Positions 28,016 to 37,127 of a stretch of 64,000 nt of DNA are shown here, piece by piece (position 1 is the stretch's first letter; each line of letters starts with the position of its first letter). Under the pieces are notes generated by a model. The model saw only the letters and a list, made by a program, of their open reading frames with translations, searched no databases and was not told the DNA's origin. The position numbers and the translations under genes are program-made. The DNA comes from Embleya sp042956465 (GTDB lineage Bacteria; Actinomycetota; Actinomycetes; Streptomycetales; Streptomycetaceae), in the NCBI RefSeq assembly GCF_042956465.1, contig NZ_JBIBGL010000004.1, positions 496,001 to 560,000 of the forward strand, given 5' to 3'.

Positions 28016-30715
28016 ATGGCCGACAGTTTCGGCCGATTCCGGGGCGCATCGGTTCAGTCGCCGTCCGACCGGCGCCCGAGAAGCGTCGCCGGGCAGGTTT
28101 TCGTACTGCAAGTGGCCGTCGTGATCCTGCTCGTGGCAGGCGCGGTGCTCGCGCTCGTGCTCCAGTCCCGGTACGACAACGACCAGGAGGCCCGGCAGCG
28201 AGCGATCTCCGTCGCGCAGGCTTTCGCGCACTCCCCCGGCCTCGTGGCCGCGTTGGAGTCCCCCGACCCCAGCAGCGTGCTGCAACCGCTGACCGAGGCC
28301 GCCCGCCGGGAGGCCGACGTCGACTTCATCGTCGTCACCGACACCCAGGGCATCCGCTACACCCACCCCAGACCGGAACTGATCGGGCAGCGCGTCGTCG
28401 CCACCATCGAACCGGCGTTGGCCGGCCACACCCTCGTGGAGAGCGTCCACGGCCCGCTCGGCCACGAGGAACAGGCGGTCGTGCCGGTGATGGATGCCGC
28501 CGGCACCGTGCACGGCGTGGTCATCGCCGGCCTCAAGGTCGAAAACGTGAACGGCGTGCTCGACCGGCAGCTGCCGATCATCCTCGGCACCGCCGCGGCC
28601 GGTCTCGCGGTGGCCACCGGTGGAACCGCGCTGGTGACCCGTCGGTTGCGGCGCCAGACCCACGGCCTGGACCCCGCCGAGATGACCCGCATGTACGAGC
28701 ACCACGACTCGGTGCTGCACGCCGTCCGCGAAGGTGTGCTCATCGTCGGCGCGGACACCCGCCTGTTGCTGGCCAACGACGAGGCCGCCCGGCTGCTCGA
28801 TCTGCCACCCGGCGCCGAGGGCCGGCGGATCACCGACCTGCCCGACCTCGACCCGGGCATGGCGCAATTGTTGGCCTCCGGTCGCCTGGTCACCGACGAG
28901 GTACACCTCGCCGGAGGCCGGTTGCTGGCGGTCAACCAGCGGCCCACGGACCGTCACGGCGGCCCCAGGAGCTGGGTCGCCACCATCCGCGACTCCACGG
29001 AGCTGACGGCCCTCGCCGGCAAGGTCGAGACGGCGGGCAGGCGACTCAGGCTGCTGTACGACGCCGGCGGATCCATCGGCACCACCCTCGACGTGGTGCG
29101 CACGGTCGAGGAACTCGCCGAGATCGCGGTCCCCCGGTTCGCCGACTTCGCCACCATCGACGTGGCCGACCCGGTCCTGGCGGGCGGCGAGCCCACCGGA
29201 AACGACGCCAGGATGCGCCGGATCGCCGTCCGCGGCATCCGCGACGACCACCCCCTGTACCCGCGCGGCATGCTCATCGACTTCGTCTCCTCGACCCCGC
29301 AGGCGCGCGGACTCGGCAGCGGCCGACCCGAGATCGTCGCCGACCTGTCCACCGCGACCGGGTGGCATGCGCAGGATCCGGAGCGGGCGGGCGAGATCGT
29401 CGCGTACGGCATCCATTCACTGATCACGGTCCCGGTCCAGGCCCGCGGCGCCGTGCTGGGCGTGGCCAACTTCTGGCGCCTGGAGCGGCCCGAGCCGTTC
29501 GACGAGGAGGACCTGTCCCTGGCCGAGGAACTGGTCGCCCGCGCCGGGGTGAGCATCGACAACGCCCGCCGCTACACCCGCGAACACACCCTCGCGGTGG
29601 CCCTGCAACGCAGCCTGCTGCCGCGCGCCCTGCCCGAGCAGAGCGCCCTGGAGGTCGCGCACCGCTACCTGCCCGCACAATCCGGAGTCAGCGGCGACTG
29701 GTTCGATGTGATCCCGCTCTCCGGGTGCCGGGTGGCGCTGGTCGTCGGCGACGTCGTCGGCCACGGTCTGCACGCCGCCGCGACCATGGGGCGGCTGCGC
29801 ACCGCCGTGCACAACTTCGCCACGCTCGACCTGCCCCCCGACGAACTCCTGGATCACGTGGACGACCTGGTCGCCCGGATCGACCAGGACGAGACCGATT
29901 CCGCCGTCGGCTCCGGCATCATCGGCGCCACCTGCCTGTACGCGATCTACGACCCGGTCTCCCGACGTTGCACCATGGCCCGGGCCGGACACCCGCTGCC
30001 CGCGCTGGTCGACCCCGACGGCCGCGTGGAGTTCCCCGACCTGCCGGCCGGGCCGCCGTTGGGACTGGGCGGCATGCCGTTCGAGACCGCCGAATTCGAG
30101 GTGGCCGAGGGCAGTTCGCTCGTGCTCTACACCGACGGCCTGATCGAGGATCGCACCCGGGACTTCGACGTCGGGATGGACCTGCTGCGCCGGGCCCTGG
30201 CGCACGCGGGCCGATCGCCGGAGGAGAGTTGTCTGGCCGTGCTGGAGGCGCTCCTGCCCTCGCGCCCCAAGGACGACGTGGCGTTGCTGATCGCCCGCAC
30301 CCGCGTCCTGGGGCCCGACCGGGTGGCCGACTGGGACGTGCCCGCGGATCCGGCCGCCGTCGCCGGGATGCGCGAGGCGGTGTCCGCGAAACTGGACGAA
30401 TGGCAGTTGGAGGACCTGTCGTTCGGCACCGAACTCATCCTCAGCGAGTTGGTCACCAACGCCATCCGCTACGGCACCGAGCCGATCAGGGTACGGCTGT
30501 TGCGCGACCGCAGCCTGATCTGCGAGGTCACCGACGGCGGCAGTACCGCACCGCACATGCGCTACGCGGCAACGATGGACGAGGGAGGCCGCGGGTTGTT
30601 CCTGGTCGCCCAGGTGGCCGCGCGGTGGGGCACCCGCTACCTCCCGGAGGGCAAGGTCATCTGGGCGGAGCAGCCGCTGCCGACCACCGGACCCGCCGGC
30701 GAGGGCAAAGGCTGA
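28016..30715 (+). CDS. Membrane sensor SpoIIE-type protein phosphatase with C-terminal anti-sigma-factor-like kinase domain
   Basis: 899 aa. One hydrophobic segment (about 24-48), an extracytoplasmic Cache-like sensor (about 50-180) and a second segment (about 183-205) are followed by a PAS-like domain (HHDSVLHAVREGVLIVGAD), a GAF domain (to about 530), a PP2C-type SpoIIE phosphatase (GDWFDVIPLSG, VVGDVVGHGLHAA, YTDGLIEDR) and an RsbW-like ATPase (ELVTNAIRYG, DEGGRGLFLV). Such proteins dephosphorylate anti-sigma-factor antagonists and link an external signal to alternative sigma factors. ATG 28016 is chosen because it precedes the first membrane segment; the much longer upstream frame is not coding-like. 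No cognate STAS gene is adjacent. A paralogue lies at 40200-42302. Confidence 0.88.
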   Translation: MADSFGRFRGASVQSPSDRRPRSVAGQVFVLQVAVVILLVAGAVLALVLQSRYDNDQEARQRAISVAQAFAHSPGLVAALESPDPSSVLQPLTEAARREADVDFIVVTDTQGIRYTHPRPELIGQRVVATIEPALAGHTLVESVHGPLGHEEQAVVPVMDAAGTVHGVVIAGLKVENVNGVLDRQLPIILGTAAAGLAVATGGTALVTRRLRRQTHGLDPAEMTRMYEHHDSVLHAVREGVLIVGADTRLLLANDEAARLLDLPPGAEGRRITDLPDLDPGMAQLLASGRLVTDEVHLAGGRLLAVNQRPTDRHGGPRSWVATIRDSTELTALAGKVETAGRRLRLLYDAGGSIGTTLDVVRTVEELAEIAVPRFADFATIDVADPVLAGGEPTGNDARMRRIAVRGIRDDHPLYPRGMLIDFVSSTPQARGLGSGRPEIVADLSTATGWHAQDPERAGEIVAYGIHSLITVPVQARGAVLGVANFWRLERPEPFDEEDLSLAEELVARAGVSIDNARRYTREHTLAVALQRSLLPRALPEQSALEVAHRYLPAQSGVSGDWFDVIPLSGCRVALVVGDVVGHGLHAAATMGRLRTAVHNFATLDLPPDELLDHVDDLVARIDQDETDSAVGSGIIGATCLYAIYDPVSRRCTMARAGHPLPALVDPDGRVEFPDLPAGPPLGLGGMPFETAEFEVAEGSSLVLYTDGLIEDRTRDFDVGMDLLRRALAHAGRSPEESCLAVLEALLPSRPKDDVALLIARTRVLGPDRVADWDVPADPAAVAGMREAVSAKLDEWQLEDLSFGTELILSELVTNAIRYGTEPIRVRLLRDRSLICEVTDGGSTAPHMRYAATMDEGGRGLFLVAQVAARWGTRYLPEGKVIWAEQPLPTTGPAGEGKG

Positions 30716-30797
30716 GCCGACCGAGCCGAGCGCCCACCTCGACACGCCGACAAAGCAGCATCCGGGCGGGCGGCGACGCACCCACCCGCCCGAAAAT

Positions 30798-30870
30798 TCT
30801 AATGCCTCAACTCATCTTGACGCATTAGATAGTTCGCCTCTAATGTTCATGGAGTCACCTTCGCATTAGA
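30798..30870. promoter_or_regulatory. Paired inverted-repeat operator upstream of the alpha/beta hydrolase
   Basis: Two 32-bp palindromes with the same half-sites, TCTAATGC...GCATTAGA at 30798-30829 and TCTAATG...GCATTAGA at 30839-30870, have centres 41 bp apart (about four helical turns). The stretch is unusually AT-rich for this genome. It looks like a double binding site for a dimeric repressor, and no regulator gene is adjacent. Confidence 0.65.
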
Positions 30871-30939
30871 AGAAGCGGGCTGGGTGTCATGCCGACCACC
30901 GGACCCGCCCCACGGCACCATCGACCTCGGAGCACTGCC

Positions 30940-31869
30940 ATGAACCCCATCGCCACCACTGCCACTGCCACTGCGGCCACCGAGACCACCACCGCCGCCG
31001 ACGCCCGTGTCGTGCGCAGCCACACCGTCGAGATCGACGGTCTGCCCGTGTTCTACCGCGAAGCCGGGAACCCGGCGGCCCCGACCATCGTGCTGCTGCA
31101 CGGATTCCCCTCCAGTTCCGCGATGTTCCGCGACCTGATCCGCGAACTCGCCGACGACTTCCACCTCGTGGCACCCGACCACATCGGCTTCGGCCGATCC
31201 GCGATGCCGTCCGTCGACGACTTCGCGTACAGCTTCGACGCACTGACCGACATCACCCTGGCCCTGCTCGACCGACTCGGACTCGACCGCTTCGCGCTCT
31301 ACATCCACGACTACGGCGCCCCCATCGGCCTGCGCATCGCCTCCGCGCACCCCCAGCGCGTCACGGCGATCGTCAGCCAGAGCGGCAACGCCTACGTGGA
31401 GGGCTTCACGCCCTTCTGGGACATCCTGTTCGCCCATGCCAAGGACCGCGCCACCCACGAACCCGACGTCCGCGCACTGTTGGAAGCCGACGCCACCCGG
31501 TGGCAACACACCCACGGCGTGCCCTCCGACCGTCTCGACCGCGTCGACCCGGACGCCTGGCACCTCGACCAGGCCTACCTGGACCGGCCGGGCAACAAGG
31601 AGATCCAGCTGCAACTGTTCTGGGACTACCAGTTCAACCTGGACGGCTACCCGACGTTCCAGGAGTACTTCCGCACGCACCGTCCCCCGACGCTGATCAC
31701 CTGGGGAGCCAACGACGAGATCTTCGGCGCCGAAGGCGCCCGTGCCTATGCCCGCGACCTGCCGGACGCGGAAATCCACCTCCTCGACGCGGGCCACTTC
31801 GCCCTGGAAACCCACGGTCCCGAAATCGCCGACCACATCCGCGACTTCCTCGGCCGCAACCGCACGTGA
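30940..31869 (+). CDS. Alpha/beta hydrolase (haloalkane dehalogenase/epoxide hydrolase-like)
   Basis: 309 aa from ATG 30940, preceded by GGAG; an in-frame ATG at 30889 is less likely. The fold begins LPVFYREAG and VLLHGFPSSS (oxyanion region), with the nucleophile motif LYIHDYGAPIG, where Asp replaces Ser as in dehalogenases and epoxide hydrolases. An acid follows in TWGANDEIFG and the catalytic His in DAGHFALETH. The N-terminal 20 residues are Thr/Ala-rich and not part of the fold. The substrate is unknown. The operator at 30798-30870 suggests induction by a small molecule. It converges on xylB with a 6-bp gap. Confidence 0.85.
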   Translation: MNPIATTATATAATETTTAADARVVRSHTVEIDGLPVFYREAGNPAAPTIVLLHGFPSSSAMFRDLIRELADDFHLVAPDHIGFGRSAMPSVDDFAYSFDALTDITLALLDRLGLDRFALYIHDYGAPIGLRIASAHPQRVTAIVSQSGNAYVEGFTPFWDILFAHAKDRATHEPDVRALLEADATRWQHTHGVPSDRLDRVDPDAWHLDQAYLDRPGNKEIQLQLFWDYQFNLDGYPTFQEYFRTHRPPTLITWGANDEIFGAEGARAYARDLPDAEIHLLDAGHFALETHGPEIADHIRDFLGRNRT

Positions 31870-31875
31870 CCGGAA

Positions 31876-33333
31876 TCAGCGCGGCGCGGCGGGAGTGAAC
31901 GCGCCCGGGCCCGGCCCACTTTCGGGTCGGTCGAGGTGGTGCCTGCGGGCCGCCGCGTAGCGTGCGCGGACGGCGGCGTCGGAGCGGCCCGGGGTCAGCA
32001 CGGTATGCGGTCGGTGCCAGGTCGGCGGGAGGGCGTCGTCCCCGGCCAGGGCCCAGGCGGCCTGGCGGGCCGCGCCGAGGGCGACGTACTCGGCGGGTTC
32101 GGGCAGCACGACCGGGCGTTCGAAAAGCGCGGGGGCGATCTCGGCGACGGCCGCGGACCGGGCGGCGCCGCCGGTGAGCACGACCCGCTCACCGGCGACG
32201 CCGGCGACGGCCAGCGCGTCGAGGGCGTCCGCCAGTCCGCACAACATGCCTTCCACCGCGGCCCGGGCCAGGTGCGCGGGGGTGGCGGTACGCACGGTGA
32301 GGCCGTGCACGGCGCCGGTGGCGTCGGGGAGGTTGGGAGTGCGTTCGCCGTCCAGGTACGGCACGAGCACCAGGCCGTCGGCGCCGGGTGGGGCGGACAC
32401 GGCGAGTCGGGCGAGCCGGGCGTGGTCCACGCCGAGCATGCGCGCGGCGGCGTCGAGCACCCGGGCCGCGTTGAGCGTGCACACCAGCGGCAGGAACGCT
32501 CCGGTGGCGTCGGCGAAACCGGCGACGGCGCCGGTCGGGTCGGCGGTGGCCCGGGTGGTGCGCGCGTACGCGGTGCCGGAGGTGCCCAGGGACACGACGA
32601 TGTCCGTGCCCGCCGCGCCCAGGCCCAGGGCGGCGGCCATGTTGTCGCCGGTCCCGACGGAGACCGGCGTGCCGCGGTCGGTGTGTCCGGCCAGGGCGCG
32701 GGGTCCCGACACCCGGGGCAGCACGGGTGTGCGACCGAAGGCCAGGCGCAGCAAGTCCTCCCGGTAGGCGTCGGCCGCGGGCGACCAGTAGCCGGTGCCC
32801 GACGCGTCGCCTCGGTCGGTGACCAGGTCGGCGAGGTCACGACTGCCGGTCAGCCGCCAGGTGAGGTAGTCGTGGGGCAGGCAGACCGCGGCCACGCGGG
32901 CCGCGTGGGCGGGTTCGTGTTCGGCGAGCCAACGCAGCTTGGTCACGGTGAACGACGCGACCGGGACGCTGCCGACGGCCCGGGCCCAGGCCGTCGGGCC
33001 GCCGAGTTCGCGCACCAGGTCGGCGGCGGCGGGCGCGGACCGGGTGTCGTTCCACAGCAACGCGTCGCGGACCACCCGGCCGTCCTCGTCCAGGCAGACC
33101 AGGCCGTGTTGTTGGCCGGCGATGCCCACGGCGGTGACGTCGGCCAGGCCGCCCGCGTCCTCGATCGCGCGACCGAACGCCTGCCACCACGCCTCCGGGG
33201 GCACCTCGGTGCCGTCCGGGTGCGGGGCGCGGCCGTGCCGCACCACCGTGCCGGTGTCCGCGTCGCAGACGACGACTTTGCAGGACTGGGTGGAGGAGTC
33301 GACGCCGGCGACGAGGGTGTGGGCGGCGGGCAT
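31876..33333 (-). CDS. xylB: Xylulokinase
   Basis: 485 aa, FGGY sugar-kinase family; phosphorylates D-xylulose to xylulose 5-phosphate. The first ATP-binding motif is VAGVDSSTQSCKVVV (residues 8-22). The central region has GIAGQQHGLVCLDE and the C-terminal phosphate-binding region reads VVLTGGAARSAAVAEI. It starts 1 nt after the stop of xylA on the same strand, a tightly coupled operon, and is complete. Confidence 0.95.
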   Translation of the reverse strand: MPAAHTLVAGVDSSTQSCKVVVCDADTGTVVRHGRAPHPDGTEVPPEAWWQAFGRAIEDAGGLADVTAVGIAGQQHGLVCLDEDGRVVRDALLWNDTRSAPAAADLVRELGGPTAWARAVGSVPVASFTVTKLRWLAEHEPAHAARVAAVCLPHDYLTWRLTGSRDLADLVTDRGDASGTGYWSPAADAYREDLLRLAFGRTPVLPRVSGPRALAGHTDRGTPVSVGTGDNMAAALGLGAAGTDIVVSLGTSGTAYARTTRATADPTGAVAGFADATGAFLPLVCTLNAARVLDAAARMLGVDHARLARLAVSAPPGADGLVLVPYLDGERTPNLPDATGAVHGLTVRTATPAHLARAAVEGMLCGLADALDALAVAGVAGERVVLTGGAARSAAVAEIAPALFERPVVLPEPAEYVALGAARQAAWALAGDDALPPTWHRPHTVLTPGRSDAAVRARYAAARRHHLDRPESGPGPGAFTPAAPR

Positions 33334-33334
33334 G

Positions 33335-34492
33335 TCAGCGGGCTCCCAGGATGTGCTCGACGGCCAGTTGGTCCAACCGCTCGTAACCGAGGCCGCGTTC
33401 GGCCGCCGCGGCCGGGTCGAAGTCGTCGCCGACCAGGTCCGCGTAGGTCTCGCCGGCGGCGAGCGTGGGCACCGCGAGCCGGTCCAGGCCCGCGGCGGCC
33501 ATGGCCTCGCGGACCTCGGGGTCCGCCCGGAAGGCGCGGGCGCGCTCGCGCAGCAGCAGATAGGTGCGCATGTTGGCCGCGGCCGAGGCCCACACGCCGT
33601 CGGCGTCCTCGGTGCGCAGCGGCTTGTAGTCGAAGTGGCGCGGCCCGTCGTAGCCGCCGTGTTCGAGGAGGTCGACGAGGAAGAACGCGCTCTTGAGGTC
33701 GCCGTGGCCGAAGACCAGGTCCTGGTCGTACTTGGGTCCGTGTTGGCCGTTGAGGTCGATGTGGAACAGCTTGCCGGCCCACAGCGCCTGCGCCACGCCG
33801 TGCACCACGTTCAGGCCGGCCATCTGCTCGTGCCCGACCTCGGGGTTCACGCCCACCATGTCCGGGTGTTCCAGCCGTTCGATGAAGGCGAGGGCGTGGC
33901 CGACCGTGGGCAGGAAGATGTCGCCGCGCGGCTCGTTGGGCTTGGGTTCCAGCGCGAACCGCAGGTCGTAGCCGCGGTCGAGGACGTAGCCGCACAGGAT
34001 GTCGACGGCCTCCTTGTAGCGGTCGAGTGCGGCGCGTACGTCGGTGCCGGCGTCGGATTCGCCGCCTTCGCGTCCGCCCCAGAACACGTAGGTGTGCGCG
34101 CCGAGTTCGGCGGCCAGGTCGAGGTTGCGCATCACCTTGCGCAGCGCGAACCGGCGTACCGAGCGGTCGTTCGCGGTGAACGCACCGTCCTTGAACACCG
34201 GGTGGGTGAACAGGTTCGTGGTCGCCATCGGCACCACGAGGCCGGTGGCATGCAACGCGGCACGAAACGCGGCGATCCGCTTGTCCCGGACGGGCTCGTC
34301 GGCGCCGAACGGGACCAGATCGTCGTCGTGGAACGTCACCCCGTACGCCCCCAGTTCGGCCAGCCGATGCACGACCTCGACCGGCTCGACCGGCGCCCGA
34401 GTGGCATCGCCGAACGGATCACGCGCCTGCCACCCGACCGTCCACAACCCGAAACTGAATCGATCCCCCGGCCGCGGCGCCAAGACGCTCAC
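33335..34492 (-). CDS. xylA: Xylose isomerase
   Basis: 385 aa, close to the 388 aa of Streptomyces class I enzymes; converts D-xylose to D-xylulose in a metal-dependent TIM barrel. Family landmarks are FGLWTVGWQARDPFG, GVTFHDDDLVPFG with the catalytic His, TYVFWGGREGGE, LRFALEPKPNEPRGD with metal-binding Glu, NPEVGHEQMAGL and FHIDLNGQ. It is first in the xylA-xylB operon. The promoter and a probable operator are at 34500-34530. Confidence 0.96.
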   Translation of the reverse strand: MSVLAPRPGDRFSFGLWTVGWQARDPFGDATRAPVEPVEVVHRLAELGAYGVTFHDDDLVPFGADEPVRDKRIAAFRAALHATGLVVPMATTNLFTHPVFKDGAFTANDRSVRRFALRKVMRNLDLAAELGAHTYVFWGGREGGESDAGTDVRAALDRYKEAVDILCGYVLDRGYDLRFALEPKPNEPRGDIFLPTVGHALAFIERLEHPDMVGVNPEVGHEQMAGLNVVHGVAQALWAGKLFHIDLNGQHGPKYDQDLVFGHGDLKSAFFLVDLLEHGGYDGPRHFDYKPLRTEDADGVWASAAANMRTYLLLRERARAFRADPEVREAMAAAGLDRLAVPTLAAGETYADLVGDDFDPAAAAERGLGYERLDQLAVEHILGAR

Positions 34493-34509
34493 AGGACCTC
34501 CACCCCAAT

Positions 34510-34530
34510 AAGTCTACCCACTGGACTAAA
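34510..34530. promoter_or_regulatory. Probable xylose-repressor operator at the xylA promoter
   Basis: AGTCTA-N5-TGGACT forms an imperfect palindrome (5 of 6 bases pair) 18-38 bp before the xylA start. The ROK repressor encoded divergently is the natural ligand. This is inference from position and symmetry only. Confidence 0.55.
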
Positions 34531-34579
34531 CCCCCACCCAACCCCCACCCACCCGACCCTGTCAACCAACCCCGGCCGC

Positions 34580-35330
34580 CCGACCGCCTGCCCGGGGCGC
34601 AACGCGGCGCGGAGAGCGAGGCAAGCGGGCTGCGACGCAGCGTGGGGCGGAGCGGAGGCACGGAGCGTGGGGCGGGGCGGGGCGGAGCGGGGCGGAGGCA
34701 CGGAGCGTGGCAGGGGCGCGGCAAGGCGGCGAGCGCGGCGGGGCGCGGCAAACGCGGCGGGGCGGAGGCGCGGAGCGGCGCTAGGCGAACGAAACGCGGC
34801 GCGGCGCGCTGTGGCAGGGCGTCAGGGCGGCGGGGCAGCGCGGTGCGGCGGGGCAGCGGCGGCGGGGGGGGCGATGCGGTGAGGGGCGGCGCGGTGGAGC
34901 GGGGTGTGGCGGAGCGCGGTACGGCGGGGTGCAGTGGGGCGCGGCGCGGCGCGGCGCGGCGCGGAGGAGCGGGGTGCGGCGGGGTGCGGCGCGGTGGGGC
35001 GCGGCGCGGTGGAGCGGGGTGTGGCGGGGTGCGAGCGCGGTGGGGCGCGGCGCGGCGCGGTGGGGCGCGGCGCGGCGCGGCGCGGCGCGGAAGAGCGGAG
35101 TGCGGCGCGGTGCGGCGCGGAAGAGCGGAGTGCGGCGCGGTGCGGCGCGGAAGAGCGGAGTGCGGCGCGGTGCGGCGCGGAAGAGCGGAGTGCGGCGCGG
35201 CGCGGCGCGGAAGAGCGGAGTGCGGCGCGGCGCGGCGCGGCGCGGAAGAGCGGAGTGCGGCGCGGCGCGGCGCGGAAGAGCGGAGTGCGGCGCGGCGGGA
35301 GCGCAGCGGCAGGTACGGCGCATACGGCGG
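34580..35330. repeat. GCGGCGCGG-type low-complexity array with 30-bp tandem repeats
   Basis: Most of the 1.05-kb gap between xylA and the ROK gene is a G-rich array of GGCGC/GCGGA words. From about 35071 to 35285 it resolves into tandem units ending AAGAGCGGAG at 35100, 35130, 35160, 35190, 35220, 35255 and 35285, that is periods of 30 bp with one of 35. All frames stay open for long stretches, which reflects composition, not coding. I see no gene from 34531 to 35543. Confidence 0.85.
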
Positions 35331-35543
35331 GGGTGGGTATGTCAGCCGAACGGTGCGGGGGGTTCGGCCGATGCTGCGGGTGCACGAAGTGCGGCGGGGG
35401 CGGTGGGTGCGGGCCGAGTGCGGCGAAGATGGCCGGCGCGGGGTGGGGCGAATGCGGCGAGGTGGCGGCGCGAGGACGTGTCGTGGGCGGCGTGGGAGTG
35501 CGTGGTGGGTGGGGTGGGCGGGGGCGGTGCGAGGATTGTCGGC

Positions 35544-36737
35544 ATGAGTACGCCGCGGCCGACGCGCGTTGGCACCATGCGTGAGCGCAACCTTGTGTTG
35601 GTCCTCGGCGAGATCGCTCGGCACCAGCCGGTCACGCGTGCCCGGCTCGCCGAGTTGACCGGGCTGACCAAGACCACCGTGACCGCGCAGGTGGCCACGC
35701 TGGAGGAACTGCGCCTGGTCACCGGTGCGCTGCCGGTGCGCGAAGGCACCCGGGGACGCCCGGGGGCGCCGCTGTCGCTCGCCCCGGGACCGGTCGCGGG
35801 CCTGGGCCTGGAGGTCAACGGGCACTACCTGGCGGCCTGCGTGCTCGACCCCACCGGCGCGGTGCGGGTGCGCGAGAGCCTGGTCTGCGACAACCGGGGC
35901 CGCGAACCGCAGGAAACCGTCGCCGCCCTGGCTGCGTTGGCCCGCCGGATCACCGCCCGGGCCGCCACCGCCGGCCTCGACGTGGTCGGAACGGCCGTCG
36001 CCCTGCCCGGCGTCATCGTCGAGGACCGGGTCAACGCGCCCAACCTCGGCTGGGAGGCCGTACCCGCCGCAGCACTGCTCACCGACGCGCTCCCGGCCCA
36101 GGCGCTCGGCGTCACGGTGGACAACGAGGCGAACCTCGGCGCGCTGGGCGAGCTCTGGTACGGCGCGGGGCGCGGCGCCGGCAGCTATCTGTACCTCTCG
36201 GGCGAGACCGGAATCGGCGCCGGCATCGTGGTCGACGGCGAACTCTTCCGCGGCGCCCACGGCGCGGCCGGCGAACTCGGCCACGTCGTGGTCGACCCCG
36301 ACGGACCCGCGTGTCGCTGCGGCGGGACCGGCTGCCTGGAGCGGGTCGCCGGCCTCGACGCGGTACTGGGGGCGGCGGGCGTATCCGCTGCGAGCGGACG
36401 GTCCGAAACCCGACTCGCCGAGTTGATACGGCGTCTGCACGACCACGACCACGACGCCGTGCTCGCGGTGGGTGCCGCCGGACGCGGGCTGGCCGTCGCC
36501 CTGGTCGGAGCCGTGAACCTCCTGGACCCGGACACGATCGTGCTCGGCGGCCTGCACGCCCGCCTCGCGCCGTGGCTCATCCCGCCGATCGAGGCGGCCC
36601 TCGCGCCCGGCGGCGGCACGCTACGCGGCCGCACCCCCGCCCTGCGCGCCTCGACCCTGGCCGCGGAGAGCGCCGTACGCGGCGCCGCCGGAACCGTCCT
36701 CGCCCGGATCCTCACCGACCCGCTCGACCTCGCCTGA
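35544..36737 (+). CDS. ROK-family transcriptional repressor, probable xylose repressor
   Basis: 397 aa from ATG 35544. The N-terminal winged helix (residues about 12-75, ITRHQP-type start then LTGLTKTTVTAQVATL) is followed by a ROK sugar-kinase-like domain with GIVVDGELFRGAHGAAGELGH and the zinc motif CRCGGTGCLE. The protein should bind DNA in the absence of sugar and repress xylA-xylB, divergently encoded about 1 kb away. The longer frame upstream runs through the repeat array and is rejected. XylR-like function is inferred from location. Confidence 0.9.
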   Translation: MSTPRPTRVGTMRERNLVLVLGEIARHQPVTRARLAELTGLTKTTVTAQVATLEELRLVTGALPVREGTRGRPGAPLSLAPGPVAGLGLEVNGHYLAACVLDPTGAVRVRESLVCDNRGREPQETVAALAALARRITARAATAGLDVVGTAVALPGVIVEDRVNAPNLGWEAVPAAALLTDALPAQALGVTVDNEANLGALGELWYGAGRGAGSYLYLSGETGIGAGIVVDGELFRGAHGAAGELGHVVVDPDGPACRCGGTGCLERVAGLDAVLGAAGVSAASGRSETRLAELIRRLHDHDHDAVLAVGAAGRGLAVALVGAVNLLDPDTIVLGGLHARLAPWLIPPIEAALAPGGGTLRGRTPALRASTLAAESAVRGAAGTVLARILTDPLDLA

Positions 36738-36811
36738 CCGGCCCCGGCCGAGCACAGACAAGCGCGAACGAACGCGGCCGAGTCGAGGTCGCCACGCCGG
36801 TGCGCCCCCGG

Positions 36812-37069
36812 TCACCCACCCGCGTCGCCCGGATAGGCGATCTCGACGAGCCATTCCGCGCGGGCGAGTGCGTTCAGGTGTTGTTCGGCCATCCGCCGGG
36901 TGATGTGCTTGGGCACCAGGCAGGTCGGGCACGCCGTGGGACCGGCCGTGACGGTCAGCGTGACGCCGAGGGCGCCGGTGCAGCTCACCTCCAGCCGGAA
37001 GTCGTCGGCGGCGAGCACCGTCGACAGCGGCTCCAGGGCGCGGGTGATGTCCTCGGGGGACGGCGGCAT
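36812..37069 (-). CDS. Small conserved-looking protein with CPTC motif, NifU-fold-like
   Basis: 85 aa from ATG 37069, preceded by a strong AAGGAG site. An N-terminal helix (DITRALEPLSTVL) is followed by two predicted strands (FRLEVSCTG and GVTLTVTAGP), then CPTCLVPK and a helix (ITRRMAEQHLNAL). This order of helix, two strands, CxxC and helix resembles the NifU C-terminal scaffold domain, but sequence identity looks low, so a metal-binding role is only a suggestion. It diverges from the amidohydrolase gene with a 157-bp promoter region between them. Confidence 0.6.
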   Translation of the reverse strand: MPPSPEDITRALEPLSTVLAADDFRLEVSCTGALGVTLTVTAGPTACPTCLVPKHITRRMAEQHLNALARAEWLVEIAYPGDAGG

Positions 37070-37127
37070 CCTGCTCTCCTTCTCCTGCTGTTCGCCGTGG
37101 TCGACGGCGCGCCTCACCTTAGCCGTG

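Noticed and set aside
34580..35330. CRISPR array as an explanation for the regular 30-bp repeats
   Set aside because: The units are contiguous with no unique spacers and no cas genes are near.
34929..35543. ROK repressor as a 602-aa protein
   Set aside because: The extra 205 residues are repeat-encoded; ROK repressors are about 400 aa and the wHTH starts just after 35544.
34642..35547. Long overlapping open frames in the G-rich array, including one on the + strand that reads into the ROK gene
   Set aside because: They are open only because of GCGGC composition; the encoded peptides are Arg/Gly/Ala repeats, and the ROK protein has its own start at 35544.
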